A stretch of DNA of 64,000 nucleotides from Marinobacter zhejiangensis (GCF_900114775.1 NZ_FOUE01000001.1:124001-188000); one strand, 5' to 3'; numbered from the stretch's first letter, positions 9,218 to 18,090 are shown. Translations and numbers: made by a program. The notes: generated from the letters alone by a model not told the origin.

Positions 9218-9867
9218 GCAAGATCCCCGTCACCGCTCTGGGAATGACCCTGGCTCTGTCTGCCCTGCCCGGCACCGTACTGGCGCAGGACGAGGACAAA
9301 CCGGCCCCGATTCAGGTGATCACTCCGGAAGTACAACCACGCAGCATCGAAGAGTCCGACATCGACTCCGAGTTTTTCGAGGTGGGGGCGTTTGCCGGCA
9401 TTCTCTCCATCGACAACTTCAGCAGCGAGCCGGTCTACGGCGTCAGCGCGGCGTTCCATGCCACCGAAGACTTCTTCCTCCAGTTCAACTACGGCATGTC
9501 TGAGGCAGGCCTGACGTCCTTTGAGGAACTCAGCGGCAACAACGTGCGACTGCTGACGGATTCCGACCGGGATTACAGCTTCTACAATTTCCTGGTGGGC
9601 TACAACATCTTCCCCGGGGAAGTGTTCTTCTCCGATATGCTGACGTTCAACTCCGCCTTCTACTTGGTGGCTGGCGTGGGTAACACCGAGTTCGGCGGCG
9701 AAAGCAATTTCACCACCACGTTCGGTACCGGCTATCGCATCGTGTTGCTGGACTGGCTCACCATCCATGCGGACTTCCGTGACCACATGTTCAACAGTGA
9801 CCTGATCCGGGAGTCACAGCTGACCCACAACATTGAGCTGTCCGGTGGCGTTACCTTGTTTTTCTAG
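9187..9867 (+). CDS. Outer-membrane beta-barrel domain protein
   Basis: A 226-residue exported protein. The signal peptide ends near VLAQ-DE (about residue 34). A short acidic linker leads to a beta-barrel of roughly eight strands (FLQFNYGMSEA, FYLVAGVGNTEF, LTIHADFRDHMFN) ending VTLFF. AGG lies 9 bases before the ATG, inside the end of the previous gene (31-base overlap), so the two are co-transcribed and probably coupled. It lacks the SH3b domain of its neighbour. The pair may form or anchor an outer-membrane part of the adjacent motor system, by analogy with GltA/GltB of Myxococcus (inference). Confidence 0.84.
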   Translation: MENWTEHFLLSKIPVTALGMTLALSALPGTVLAQDEDKPAPIQVITPEVQPRSIEESDIDSEFFEVGAFAGILSIDNFSSEPVYGVSAAFHATEDFFLQFNYGMSEAGLTSFEELSGNNVRLLTDSDRDYSFYNFLVGYNIFPGEVFFSDMLTFNSAFYLVAGVGNTEFGGESNFTTTFGTGYRIVLLDWLTIHADFRDHMFNSDLIRESQLTHNIELSGGVTLFF

Positions 9868-9895
9868 TCAGGTAAGCGCCCTCTAGACCCACAAA

Positions 9896-9919
9896 AAAAG
9901 GAGGCACTCGCCTCCTTTT
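9896..9919. terminator. Bidirectional rho-independent terminator
   Basis: A perfect 10-base stem, AAAAGGAGGC with GCCTCCTTTT around an ACTC loop, A-rich on the left and T-rich on the right. It therefore works in both directions between the convergent beta-barrel and DUF2333 genes. Confidence 0.9.
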
Positions 9920-9955
9920 CTTGTTCACCCTGCAGGCTGTGGCAGGCCCCCAGGC

Positions 9956-10999
9956 CTAGCCCTGTGACAACAACTCACGCAGGTCAATGATGGCCGCATT
10001 GGCCCGGGACAGGTACGCCGCCATGGTCAACGAGTGGTTGGCCAGGAACCCAAAGCCACTGCCATTGAGGATCACCGGACTCCACATGGCCTCCTGACTG
10101 CCTTCCAGCTCGATAATGATCTGACGAACGCTGGCCAGCGCGTTCTTGTCCACCAGTACCCGGCGGAAGTCCACTTCGATGGCACGGAAGATATGCAGCA
10201 GTGCCCAGGCAGTGCCCCGCGCCTCGTAGAAGTTGTCGTCAAGTTTGGTCCAGGCGGTCTTGATCTCGTCGCCATTGTCAGTATCCGTCAGCCCGTCCAT
10301 CGCTTCATTGCGCAGGGACTCTTCAGCCACCGAGGCCTTCCCCACGCTCTCACCCAGCACCCGGGACAAGCTGCCCAGACGGGTTTCCAGGTCGGCCAAC
10401 CAGTTGGACAGGTTATCCGCCCGGGCAAAGAACTGGGCTGAGGGCTGCTCAGGATTGGAAAGCCGGTCCAGGTAGCTGTACAGCGCTTTAATGCCACGAC
10501 GGTATTCCGCCTCGGTGGAAGGGATCGCCCAGCTGCGGCTGTCGAAGTGGAACTGCGGTTCGGCAATCACCAGGTCTGAGTCTTCGGCGGACTGACTCTG
10601 GGAACGACTGATGTCCTTCCGCATGGCCCGGGACAGATCCCGCAACTGCACCAGCACACCGTACTCCCAGGCCGGCATGTTATCGAGCCACAACCCAGGC
10701 GGGAAGATATCGTTGGAGATATAACCGCCGGGCTTGTCCAGCAGGGTCTCACCGATACGAATCATGGTGGCGGTGGTGGCAAACCCGGTCACCGGCTCGC
10801 GGTTCATCTCGGCCGCCATGGTTCGGGTATGCTCACGCACCGAGAACATGTCCGGCTCGCTGCTCCAAATCATTCCCAGGATAATGGCAACCAGCAGATA
10901 CAGGGCAACAACCCCCATGATCCATTTCCCCATGCCACCCGCATAATCCTGGACATCGTCCTTTCGGTCACGGACGTACTCTTTGATTCGATTCAGCAT
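9956..10999 (-). CDS. DUF2333 family membrane-anchored protein
   Basis: A 347-residue protein with one N-terminal transmembrane helix (about 28-46, IMGVVALYLLVAIILGMIW) and a large helical periplasmic domain. The features FPPGLWLDNMPAWEYGVLVQ and ARGTAWALLHIFRAIEVDF match what I remember of the DUF2333 family, common in Pseudomonas and relatives and of unknown function. I chose the ATG at 10997-10999 with AGGAAG about 8-10 bases upstream, over a GTG two codons earlier. It stands alone between a terminator and an opposing promoter region. Confidence 0.82.
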   Translation of the reverse strand: MLNRIKEYVRDRKDDVQDYAGGMGKWIMGVVALYLLVAIILGMIWSSEPDMFSVREHTRTMAAEMNREPVTGFATTATMIRIGETLLDKPGGYISNDIFPPGLWLDNMPAWEYGVLVQLRDLSRAMRKDISRSQSQSAEDSDLVIAEPQFHFDSRSWAIPSTEAEYRRGIKALYSYLDRLSNPEQPSAQFFARADNLSNWLADLETRLGSLSRVLGESVGKASVAEESLRNEAMDGLTDTDNGDEIKTAWTKLDDNFYEARGTAWALLHIFRAIEVDFRRVLVDKNALASVRQIIIELEGSQEAMWSPVILNGSGFGFLANHSLTMAAYLSRANAAIIDLRELLSQG

Positions 11000-11148
11000 A
11001 CCCACTGCTTCCTAGTTTCTGGTTTCAACAACAGAGCCGGGCAGACACCGGCACCGAGTTTTATCTTGCGGATACCATGACCGAATCGCCTCTTGAGTGC
11101 AACGCGGCAAGGCACGACCTTCTGCCAAGTTCCAAGCGGAAGCTATCG

Positions 11149-13143
11149 TCAGTGTTCGCCGTCGCCATTGATCCGCTTGGGGCGCCCCAAGTGATAGCCC
11201 ATAGCCCCGTCCAACCCCATTTTTTGCACGGTCTCCCATTCGCTGGCAGTTTCCACCCCGGTCGCAAACACCTGCACCCCGACGCCATGGGCAATGGAGG
11301 TCACCTGTTCCAGGTAGAACCGGTTATCGTCGTGGCTGGCGATGTTATGGACAAAACTGTGATCGACACGCAAGGCCCGGATCGGCAGGCCCTGAAGGTA
11401 GGTAAAAGGTACGCCACCCACGCCAAAGTGATCCACCACCATACCCACCCCCAGTTTCTTGAGGGCCAACGCCAACGCCGTCGCTGGCTTGCGGTGATGA
11501 TGAATGGTCTGCTCGGAAATACCGACCCACAGCCGTTTCCGGATGGTCGGCGCGTCCTTGAGCCGACCGATCAGGGTGTCACGAAACACCTGATCCGCCA
11601 CTGACGATTGCCCCACCGCCAGCGCCAGCTGCTGGCCAGGGTCCTGACGCAGGAGCTGAAGCGCTTTGTCGAGCACCAGCAAGTCGATGGCCGGCATCAG
11701 CCCGAACCGTTCCGCAATCGGTACATAGACACCGGCCCGAATCCAGTCATCGTCACAACGAATGCGGGAAAACACCTGGTTGAACGCCCTGGTTTCACCG
11801 TCGCTGCGTATCACCGGCTGTTTCCAGATGCCCACCGACTTCGACGCCAGGGCCTCGGTTATGACGGCGCGCCAGGATTCCGCACCACGGTGACCGTTCG
11901 TTGAGGGGTCACGGCCATGGCAGCCGGTGACACCGTCGGCCTGAGCTTGGCGCATGGCCTCATCCGCCGCTGATAACAGGTCGCCGATGGTCATGCCCTC
12001 ACTGGCCTGGGCCACCCCGCCATACACCGCCACCTCCAGCGGGACGGCGGCATCGGAATAAAGGCCATCCACTGCCTGGATCAGTTCGTTGGACCAGTGA
12101 AGACTGTCAGCCATACCCGCACCGGGCATATACACGGCGATTTCCGCGCCCATGCGGCGACCGGCGAACACGCCCGCATGACGAAGCTCGAACTCCCTCA
12201 CCACCGAGGCAACACTGGCCAATAGTTCATCGGCAGTATCACGGCCGAAACGCTGGTTAAAGTCCGAGAAATCCGACAACTGGAACAGCAGCAGGCCGCC
12301 GGGCGCCGCCCGCTCTTCCGACTCCACCTCAACCCGCAAGCGACGATCGAACGCAGTCCGGCTCGCCAGCCCGGTCACCGGGTCTTCGTTGTTGAGTTGG
12401 CGCAAGTGCTGGATCAGGCGCCCCTGCCCTTCGAACAGCACGCCCAGGTCGTCGGACATCTGGTTCATCGCCCGCGTTACCCGGTTCAGTTCACGGGTTG
12501 AGGTGGTGGTCACCCGACGACTGAAATCACGATGACTGACCGCCTGGGCCTGGGCTTCGAGTTCTCGCAGGGGGGACAGCGTGCGGGTCAGGATCAGATA
12601 GAGCGCCAGTAACCCCAGGCCACCAATGATGGCATTGAGCGCGACCAGTCCGAGTGTGATGTTCCACAGGTCCTGATAGGCCTGCTGGGGGTCACTGATG
12701 ACCCTCACTGTTCCCAGCAGCCGCCAGCCCCGGGTCACCTCGGCCTGTCCCTCGGTCAGCGGAATGTCCGCCAGCTTCATGAACCAGGCAGGCACCCCGA
12801 ACGAGCCCAGCGGCTGAATCCGGGCCGCGACGGTATCACCGGCGGTGTCGAGGTACTGGACACTGAGATAACGACTGCTATCAAAGGCGGCATCAATGAG
12901 CGACGCTGAAGCAACCGGGTCGCTGCCATCAATGGCGTGGGACAGAGACATGCCCAGAGCCGTGGCACCATCCTGGGCATGATCTGACAGCTGTCCTGAG
13001 ATGTAGTCCCGGAAACTGGTCAGGCCAAGGGATATACTGGCCAACAGCAATAGCAGCAGCAGACTGCCGGTAAACACCAGCAGCACCGCTCGCAGGGTAA
13101 CGGCTTCCCTGCGTTTCTGGGAGGATCGGGCCGAGCTGTCCAT
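11149..13143 (-). CDS. lapD: LapD-type cyclic-di-GMP receptor with degenerate GGDEF and EAL domains
   Basis: A 664-residue inner-membrane protein. Order: transmembrane helix at about 17-45, periplasmic LapD/MoxY-type sensor (with the typical GVPAWFMKL segment), second helix at about 159-186, HAMP, GGDEF, EAL. The GGDEF signature is replaced by MGAEI and the EAL triad by NQV (AFNQVFSRI), and the metal-site DDFG reads VDHFG, so both enzymatic activities are probably lost. In LapD of Pseudomonas fluorescens this architecture binds cyclic-di-GMP and sequesters the protease LapG, controlling retention of a large adhesin (known). No lapG is visible in the window. The ATG at 13141-13143 is preferred over an upstream TTG. 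The family call is strong; orthology to lapD itself is less certain. Confidence 0.8.
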   Translation of the reverse strand: MDSSARSSQKRREAVTLRAVLLVFTGSLLLLLLLASISLGLTSFRDYISGQLSDHAQDGATALGMSLSHAIDGSDPVASASLIDAAFDSSRYLSVQYLDTAGDTVAARIQPLGSFGVPAWFMKLADIPLTEGQAEVTRGWRLLGTVRVISDPQQAYQDLWNITLGLVALNAIIGGLGLLALYLILTRTLSPLRELEAQAQAVSHRDFSRRVTTTSTRELNRVTRAMNQMSDDLGVLFEGQGRLIQHLRQLNNEDPVTGLASRTAFDRRLRVEVESEERAAPGGLLLFQLSDFSDFNQRFGRDTADELLASVASVVREFELRHAGVFAGRRMGAEIAVYMPGAGMADSLHWSNELIQAVDGLYSDAAVPLEVAVYGGVAQASEGMTIGDLLSAADEAMRQAQADGVTGCHGRDPSTNGHRGAESWRAVITEALASKSVGIWKQPVIRSDGETRAFNQVFSRIRCDDDWIRAGVYVPIAERFGLMPAIDLLVLDKALQLLRQDPGQQLALAVGQSSVADQVFRDTLIGRLKDAPTIRKRLWVGISEQTIHHHRKPATALALALKKLGVGMVVDHFGVGGVPFTYLQGLPIRALRVDHSFVHNIASHDDNRFYLEQVTSIAHGVGVQVFATGVETASEWETVQKMGLDGAMGYHLGRPKRINGDGEH

Positions 13144-13364
13144 GAATCGCTGAACCTGCCTGGTTGTTCCTGGTCTGGCCTGTTGTCGGCTCGTATCATG
13201 CAGCCACAAAATATGACAAACGTTTACACGGCATGGCCTACGCCGACATTATTAAACACTATAGACTCTGTGAATTGACTAGTGTTGAAAAAAGACAGGC
13301 AGCGATAGGCCTTATCCAACCCGACAACCGCTGTCTTCAATAATAAAGGACCGCCAGAGAGCCT

Positions 13365-14987
13365 ATGAACGAAGTGTCCCAGAAGGAAAAGCTCCGCCAA
13401 CACTTTGCCCGACGCGTTACCACTCAGGCCAGGGTTGTGCTGGATACCTGGCAAAAGATCTGTACCTCCGACACCGATTCCTCAGCCTTCCGGGCAGATT
13501 TCGACAATGCCATCGACAAACTGGCCCGTTACGCGGAACGCTTTGAAATGAGCAGCCACGCCAGTGCTGGTCTTCGGCTTGCCGAAACCCTGAAGCAGTG
13601 GCCGGTCGGCAGTGCGCTCCCATCAGCCTTGATGGAGCCTTTCACATCGGCCATTGAGGATCTGTCCCAGGTCACCCAGCGCCGCACCGACCGGGGCTAT
13701 GAGGAGCCACCGCGGGTCTACCGCCGCACTCCGGTCTACATAGCACTGAGCAATGGCGATATGGCCGCCCGGCTGATCAAGCAACTGGAGTTCTTCGGCT
13801 TCCGGGCCTGCGCCTTTGACAATGCTGAAAACCTGATTGAAGCCTGCGCCCTGCATAAGCCGGAAACCATCCTGGTAGACATCGGTTTTGGTCATGGTGG
13901 TCAGAGTGGCATCGAAACCGTGGAGCGTCTGCAGGAGCGCCATGAGACGCCCATCCCCATTATTTTCATCAGTGATGAAGACGGCACCATCGAGACCCGC
14001 CTGCGGGCATCCCGTTGCGGTGGAGAGGAGTATTTCTATCCAGCGGTCGATCCGGGGCAGTTGATCGAGAAAATCGAGACCTACACCCACGGCAACACAG
14101 TCGAGCCTTACCGGGTGCTGGTACTGGACGACTCCCGGGCCCAGGCCAAATTCATGGAGACGGTGCTGACCAAAGCCGGCATGAAGGCTCACATCATCAC
14201 CGACCCCATGCAGATCATTCATGCCCTGGAACAGTTCTCGCCGGAAATCATCATCCTCGACATGTACATGCCTGGCTGTACCGGGATGGAGATCGCGCGG
14301 GTGATCCGCCAGCAGGATCGATTCCACAGCGTCCCCATCATCTACCTGTCCGCAGAGGATGATGTCAGCAAGCAACTCCACGCCATGAGCCTCGGTGGCG
14401 ATGATTTCCTGACCAAGCCGATCGATCCCAAACACCTGGTCGCCACCATCCATAACCGTGGCCGGCGGGCTCGTTCACTACTGGCACTGATGATCCGCGA
14501 CAGCCTGACCGGGCTGTACAACCACACCCATACCCTCAACCTGCTGGAACAGGAAATTGCCAAGGCCGAGCAGAAGGGTCATCCCCTGTGTTTTGCCATG
14601 ATGGACATTGACTACTTCAAGAAGGTCAACGACACCTACGGCCACCCCATAGGCGACCGGGTGTTACGCAGTCTGTCGATGTTCCTCAAACAACGCCTGC
14701 GCAAGACCGATCATATCGGTCGTTATGGCGGTGAGGAATTTGCGGTGATTCTGCCAGGCACCCACGAAGACGACGCCGTGGCCGTGCTTAACGAGATCCG
14801 AGAACGCTTTTCGGAACTGCTGCAGCCAGCCGGCGACCACGAATTCCAGGTCACCTTCAGCTGCGGTATCGCACGCTGGAACGGCCAACAGGGCGAGAAC
14901 GCCCAGAGCCTGTGTGAACGGGCTGACCGGGCGCTGTACCAGGCCAAATCAGAAGGGCGCAATACGGTGGTGCCGGCCGCCAACTGA
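13365..14987 (+). CDS. PleD-like response regulator diguanylate cyclase (REC-REC-GGDEF)
   Basis: A 540-residue cytoplasmic protein. An N-terminal helical region of about 110 residues may be HPt-like. Next is a degenerate receiver (about 122-235; the acidic pocket reads SNGD and the conserved Lys is missing, although VDIGF keeps an Asp), then a complete receiver (about 245-365; VLDD, ILDMYMPG, TKPID), then a GGDEF domain with intact GGEEF at 455-459. RKTD at 446-449 is the RxxD inhibitory site, five residues upstream. It should therefore synthesise cyclic-di-GMP, be activated by phosphorylation of the second receiver, and be feedback-inhibited. It is transcribed away from the LapD-type receptor gene, an obvious candidate target. 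Confidence 0.92.
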   Translation: MNEVSQKEKLRQHFARRVTTQARVVLDTWQKICTSDTDSSAFRADFDNAIDKLARYAERFEMSSHASAGLRLAETLKQWPVGSALPSALMEPFTSAIEDLSQVTQRRTDRGYEEPPRVYRRTPVYIALSNGDMAARLIKQLEFFGFRACAFDNAENLIEACALHKPETILVDIGFGHGGQSGIETVERLQERHETPIPIIFISDEDGTIETRLRASRCGGEEYFYPAVDPGQLIEKIETYTHGNTVEPYRVLVLDDSRAQAKFMETVLTKAGMKAHIITDPMQIIHALEQFSPEIIILDMYMPGCTGMEIARVIRQQDRFHSVPIIYLSAEDDVSKQLHAMSLGGDDFLTKPIDPKHLVATIHNRGRRARSLLALMIRDSLTGLYNHTHTLNLLEQEIAKAEQKGHPLCFAMMDIDYFKKVNDTYGHPIGDRVLRSLSMFLKQRLRKTDHIGRYGGEEFAVILPGTHEDDAVAVLNEIRERFSELLQPAGDHEFQVTFSCGIARWNGQQGENAQSLCERADRALYQAKSEGRNTVVPAAN

Positions 14988-15000
14988 GACCGGCACCACC
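14966..15000. terminator. Inverted repeat at convergent gene ends, probable terminator
   Basis: GGTGGTGCCGG and CCGGCACCACC form a perfect 11-base stem with a 13-base loop. It overlaps the last codons of the diguanylate cyclase gene and lies just beyond the stop of the opposing gene. There is no T-tract, so termination may be weak or factor-assisted. Confidence 0.5.
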
Positions 15001-15006
15001 GTCGGC

Positions 15007-15999
15007 TTACATCGCCTCCAGGGTGACGTATACCGCGGTCTGGTTCAGCAGTTGGTAGGCCACTTCACCAAAGGTGATGGGACCGGTCAGGTCGCCCGTT
15101 CGACGGCCTTCCAGCTCTGAGTACAGGTAGTTGAGAATACAGTTGCAGCCGAACAACACCTTGCCAGGCTCCGAGGGCATGGCCTGAAGGAACTGCTCCG
15201 GGTAGTCCCCAATCGGCCTGGCGAAGCGATACCGCACCCCTTCAAAGACCGGCGCATAGAAGGCAACCTCGCCACTGGCTTCATCCACCTCCTGAATACT
15301 GACGTTGACCATGGCCCCACTGTAATCCGCCACCAGCGGAAGCCGATGATCAATCCGGGCCGCTTTCATGTAGTTGGCAAGCTTGTCCGGCTTACCATCG
15401 ACCAGGCAGTCGCCGGCCGAGAAGCCGGTGGCTGGGAACTCGATCTCAGCCCCGTCTCCGGGTTCAAACAGGCTGATGGCATGAACCATGGCCTCCGAAC
15501 CCTCCGGCAACGCCAGGTGCAGTGCGATCGCCGCCTGCGTCAGACACTCCCCGGTGCGGCCATCTACCACCTGGGCGGCATCCTTCCCCAGCCGGTCAAC
15601 CCGCACACCGGACACCCAGCCCGCAACCGGCTTCAGGAACATGTCGTGGTAGCTGGGCGCATAGCGGGCGTAATCTTCCAGAACGCCACTGCCGGCAGGC
15701 AAAATCAGCAGGGTGAAACCATTTTCCGGGGCATCCACCAGGAACGACGGCAATGACGACCGGTCGTAGCGCTCAATGACCCCCTCGCCGACATCAAACT
15801 GATGGATGAAAACCCGGTCGGAACGACAGGCACCGCCCTCTTCCGCCATGAAATAGGGTGTGCTGCCGCCAATCCAGTTCCCTCGCGGCAGGCTCGCCAG
15901 CAGTTCAACGTCGCCGGCAATGGCAAGGGTGGCACCGCTCTCGATCAGGGCACTGGCCTGTTCCAGATCCGCCAGCCAGCCTGAGGATCCCATAGTCAT
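15007..15999 (-). CDS. Conserved hypothetical protein, FIST-like (possibly DUF6976)
   Basis: A 330-residue soluble protein. The N-terminal part (GATLAIAGDVELLASLPRG, NWIGGSTPYFMAEE) and the C-terminal part (KVLFGCNCILNYLY, GPITFGEVAYQLLNQTAVYV) recall the FIST sensory fold, which is typically linked to signal transduction and small-ligand sensing. This is a fold impression, not a firm family call. GGAGG stands 8 bases before the ATG, and the start overlaps the upstream gene's stop by 4 bases. It converges with the diguanylate cyclase. I do not assign a function. Confidence 0.7.
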   Translation of the reverse strand: MTMGSSGWLADLEQASALIESGATLAIAGDVELLASLPRGNWIGGSTPYFMAEEGGACRSDRVFIHQFDVGEGVIERYDRSSLPSFLVDAPENGFTLLILPAGSGVLEDYARYAPSYHDMFLKPVAGWVSGVRVDRLGKDAAQVVDGRTGECLTQAAIALHLALPEGSEAMVHAISLFEPGDGAEIEFPATGFSAGDCLVDGKPDKLANYMKAARIDHRLPLVADYSGAMVNVSIQEVDEASGEVAFYAPVFEGVRYRFARPIGDYPEQFLQAMPSEPGKVLFGCNCILNYLYSELEGRRTGDLTGPITFGEVAYQLLNQTAVYVTLEAM

Positions 16000-16727
16000 G
16001 ACTCCAGCCTCCCCGCGGCAGCGCCGTCGCGAAACTGGGCCAACTGCTCAATTTCAGAAGCCAGCTGCTTCTCGTGCTTGATGAAGAAACGCCGGATCTC
16101 GTTGATCTTAAGTCGGCGAGCCTCCTCGCCCCGCAACTGGCCGAACTCCTGACGGCAGCGGGTCAGCAACAGACGCAAACTCAGCATCCTCACCTCTAGC
16201 GGGCGATCAGAGCTGAGCATGTTGTGCCAGACTGGGTCGTTTCCAGGCGGTATCTGCGTTGCCTTGGCGGCCCCCGGCCCTTCAGAGCGCAGCCGTTTCG
16301 ACACGTCCTCGGCCACCCCGGGCAAGGTGCCTTCGCTGATGGCCAAGCGAATCTGCCAGGCCAGGTGCACATCAATATTCATCAGGTCACAGACCTGCCG
16401 GTAGCTCATGCCCGCCTGGAGACAGTCCACCACGCGGCTGGCCAGGCCGTGGCTGAACTCGTTACCCGACTCGCCAAGGTAGGCGGCCCGCTTTTCTTCG
16501 ACCTCAAGACTGTCCGGAACCGTCGCGTGGATAAACGTCTGACAGGAACCCAGGTTGGTATGGCGCCAACGCGACAGGGTCTGATCCGGCAGGTAACGAC
16601 CAAACCAGGAGCGCCCGCGCGTCAGGTAGACATGAATCTGACGGCTCTGCGCATCCATTCGGACATGACTGACGTCCCAGGGAGCCTTGACCCCCAGCAA
16701 GTGACGACACATCTCGACATCCCTCAT
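15996..16727 (-). CDS. Hypothetical protein resembling an ISL3-type transposase N-terminus
   Basis: A 243-residue protein. The N-terminal segment (LLGVKAPWDVSHVRMDAQSR and RWRHTNLGSCQTFIHATVP) recalls the region before and after the zinc finger of ISL3-family transposases, but the zinc-binding cysteines and any DDE catalytic domain are missing. The middle (VVDCLQAGMSYRQVCDLMNI) looks like a helix-turn-helix, and the C-terminus is helical and charged. An AAGGGG site precedes the ATG at 16725-16727; a longer frame has no support. It is translationally coupled (ATGA) to the FIST-like gene. It may be a domesticated transposase fragment now acting as a DNA-binding regulator (inference). Confidence 0.65.
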   Translation of the reverse strand: MRDVEMCRHLLGVKAPWDVSHVRMDAQSRQIHVYLTRGRSWFGRYLPDQTLSRWRHTNLGSCQTFIHATVPDSLEVEEKRAAYLGESGNEFSHGLASRVVDCLQAGMSYRQVCDLMNIDVHLAWQIRLAISEGTLPGVAEDVSKRLRSEGPGAAKATQIPPGNDPVWHNMLSSDRPLEVRMLSLRLLLTRCRQEFGQLRGEEARRLKINEIRRFFIKHEKQLASEIEQLAQFRDGAAAGRLES

Positions 16728-17127
16728 TATTCCCCCCTTATTGTCGGGTGTCTTGATCTTGCATAGTTGCATGGCCCCAAAGTGCGCTACAGAGCACTCT
16801 GGCAGCATCCACCTAGCACTTCAGTAGCTGGCCTTTGGGCGGGGAAGTGACCCAAAAACCGTACGTCCGGAACCCCGGGTTATGAAACCAACGTCTTATG
16901 GACGGCATTCGCCGGGTTACTGACAATGGCCATGCTGGCTGGTGATGCCGACGAATGACGGCAGTCAGGTTGCGCCTTTTGGCCTCCCTGACCCCAAGCG
17001 TCATGGAATCGTCACTTCAAAGCCGCCAAAATGGATGGATTTTCATGGATTAATACCAGGACAAGCTGGAAAATGTTGCTAATTTCGGCAATCCTGTCAG
17101 AAAACATCAGTAAGGCAATTGCTTCCC
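16728..17127. promoter_or_regulatory. Intergenic region upstream of aroQ and of the FIST-like operon
   Basis: 400 bases between two divergent transcription units. Short frames here have no ribosome-binding site or recognisable protein. It must carry promoters for aroQ-accB-accC and for the leftward pair, but I could not identify convincing -35/-10 elements or a structured leader. Confidence 0.4.
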
Positions 17128-17568
17128 ATGTCTACAATCCTGGTTCTCCATGGCCCAAACCTGAACATGCTCGGCACCCGCGAACCGGAGGTGTACGGCC
17201 ACGAAACCCTGAATGACATCGACAACCGCCTCCTCCGTCAGGCGGCCGAACGGGGCCACCACCTGCTTCACCTGCAATCCAATGCAGAATATGAGCTGAT
17301 CGAACGGCTCCACGAAGCGCGTGCGGAAGGTGTCGATTTCATCATCATTAACCCGGCGGCCTTTACCCATACCAGCGTGGCGCTGCGGGATGCGATCCTC
17401 GCCACAGGTATACCGTTTATTGAAGTACACCTGTCGAACGTGCATGCACGGGAGGCGTTTCGCCATCACAGTTATTTTTCCGATATCGCCGTGGGCGTTA
17501 TCTGTGGATTAGGCAGCCAGGGCTACGATCTGGCCCTGCAGGCTGCCATCAAACGAATCAACAATTGA
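17128..17568 (+). CDS. aroQ: 3-dehydroquinate dehydratase, type II
   Basis: A 146-residue cytosolic enzyme that converts 3-dehydroquinate to 3-dehydroshikimate in the shikimate pathway. Family motifs are clear: the N-terminal [19 protein letters not shown] with the catalytic Tyr in the flexible loop, [33 protein letters not shown], and [11 protein letters not shown] near the end. Length is normal for type II. The ATG at 17128 is chosen over an upstream TTG. It is followed after 30 bases by accB, an aroQ-accB-accC order common in gammaproteobacteria. Confidence 0.96.
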   Translation: MSTILVLHGPNLNMLGTREPEVYGHETLNDIDNRLLRQAAERGHHLLHLQSNAEYELIERLHEARAEGVDFIIINPAAFTHTSVALRDAILATGIPFIEVHLSNVHAREAFRHHSYFSDIAVGVICGLGSQGYDLALQAAIKRINN

Positions 17569-17598
17569 CCTGAACGTACAAACGGGACTGGACTGACT

Positions 17599-18066
17599 AT
17601 GGACATTCGCAAAATCAAGAAACTGATTGAGCTGCTGGAAGAATCTGACGTCGAAGAACTGGAGATTCAGGAAGGCGACGACTCGGTACGGATCTCTCGT
17701 CGTCGCGAGCACAGCGGTGGTGGCATTGTCGCACAATACACCGTTCCGGCCGCCCAACCGGCCGCAGCGCCAGCGCCTGTCGCAGCACCTGCCGAGCCGG
17801 CCGCAGCAGCCCCTGCTGAAGCCAAGATCAGCGGCCACGCGGTGAAATCTCCGATGGTCGGCACCTTCTACCGGTCGCCGTCCCCAACGGCCAAGGCCTT
17901 TATCGAAGTTGGCCAGCAGGTCAACGCCGGTGACGTGATCTGTATCGTCGAAGCCATGAAAATGATGAATCAGATCGAAGCTGACAAGGCCGGCACGGTC
18001 ACCGAAATTCTGGTCGAAAATGGCCAGCCGGTTGAGTTCGACCAGCCTCTGGTCGTCATTTCCTGA
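17599..18066 (+). CDS. accB: Biotin carboxyl carrier protein of acetyl-CoA carboxylase
   Basis: A 155-residue subunit of acetyl-CoA carboxylase, the first committed step of fatty acid synthesis. The N-terminal helical part ([20 protein letters not shown]) is followed by an Ala/Pro-rich linker (about 50-80) and a biotinyl domain. Its EAMKMMNQI motif carries the lysine that is biotinylated. The length is typical. It lies between aroQ and accC in one operon. In other bacteria AccB levels feed back on accBC expression; no such element can be recognised here. Confidence 0.97.
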   Translation: MDIRKIKKLIELLEESDVEELEIQEGDDSVRISRRREHSGGGIVAQYTVPAAQPAAAPAPVAAPAEPAAAAPAEAKISGHAVKSPMVGTFYRSPSPTAKAFIEVGQQVNAGDVICIVEAMKMMNQIEADKAGTVTEILVENGQPVEFDQPLVVIS

Positions 18067-18090
18067 TAGCGGTGTAGCTGAGCCATGGCC

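Noticed and set aside
15996..16727. An intact insertion sequence
   Set aside because: Only an ISL3-like N-terminal region is recognisable; no DDE domain, terminal inverted repeats or target duplication can be seen.
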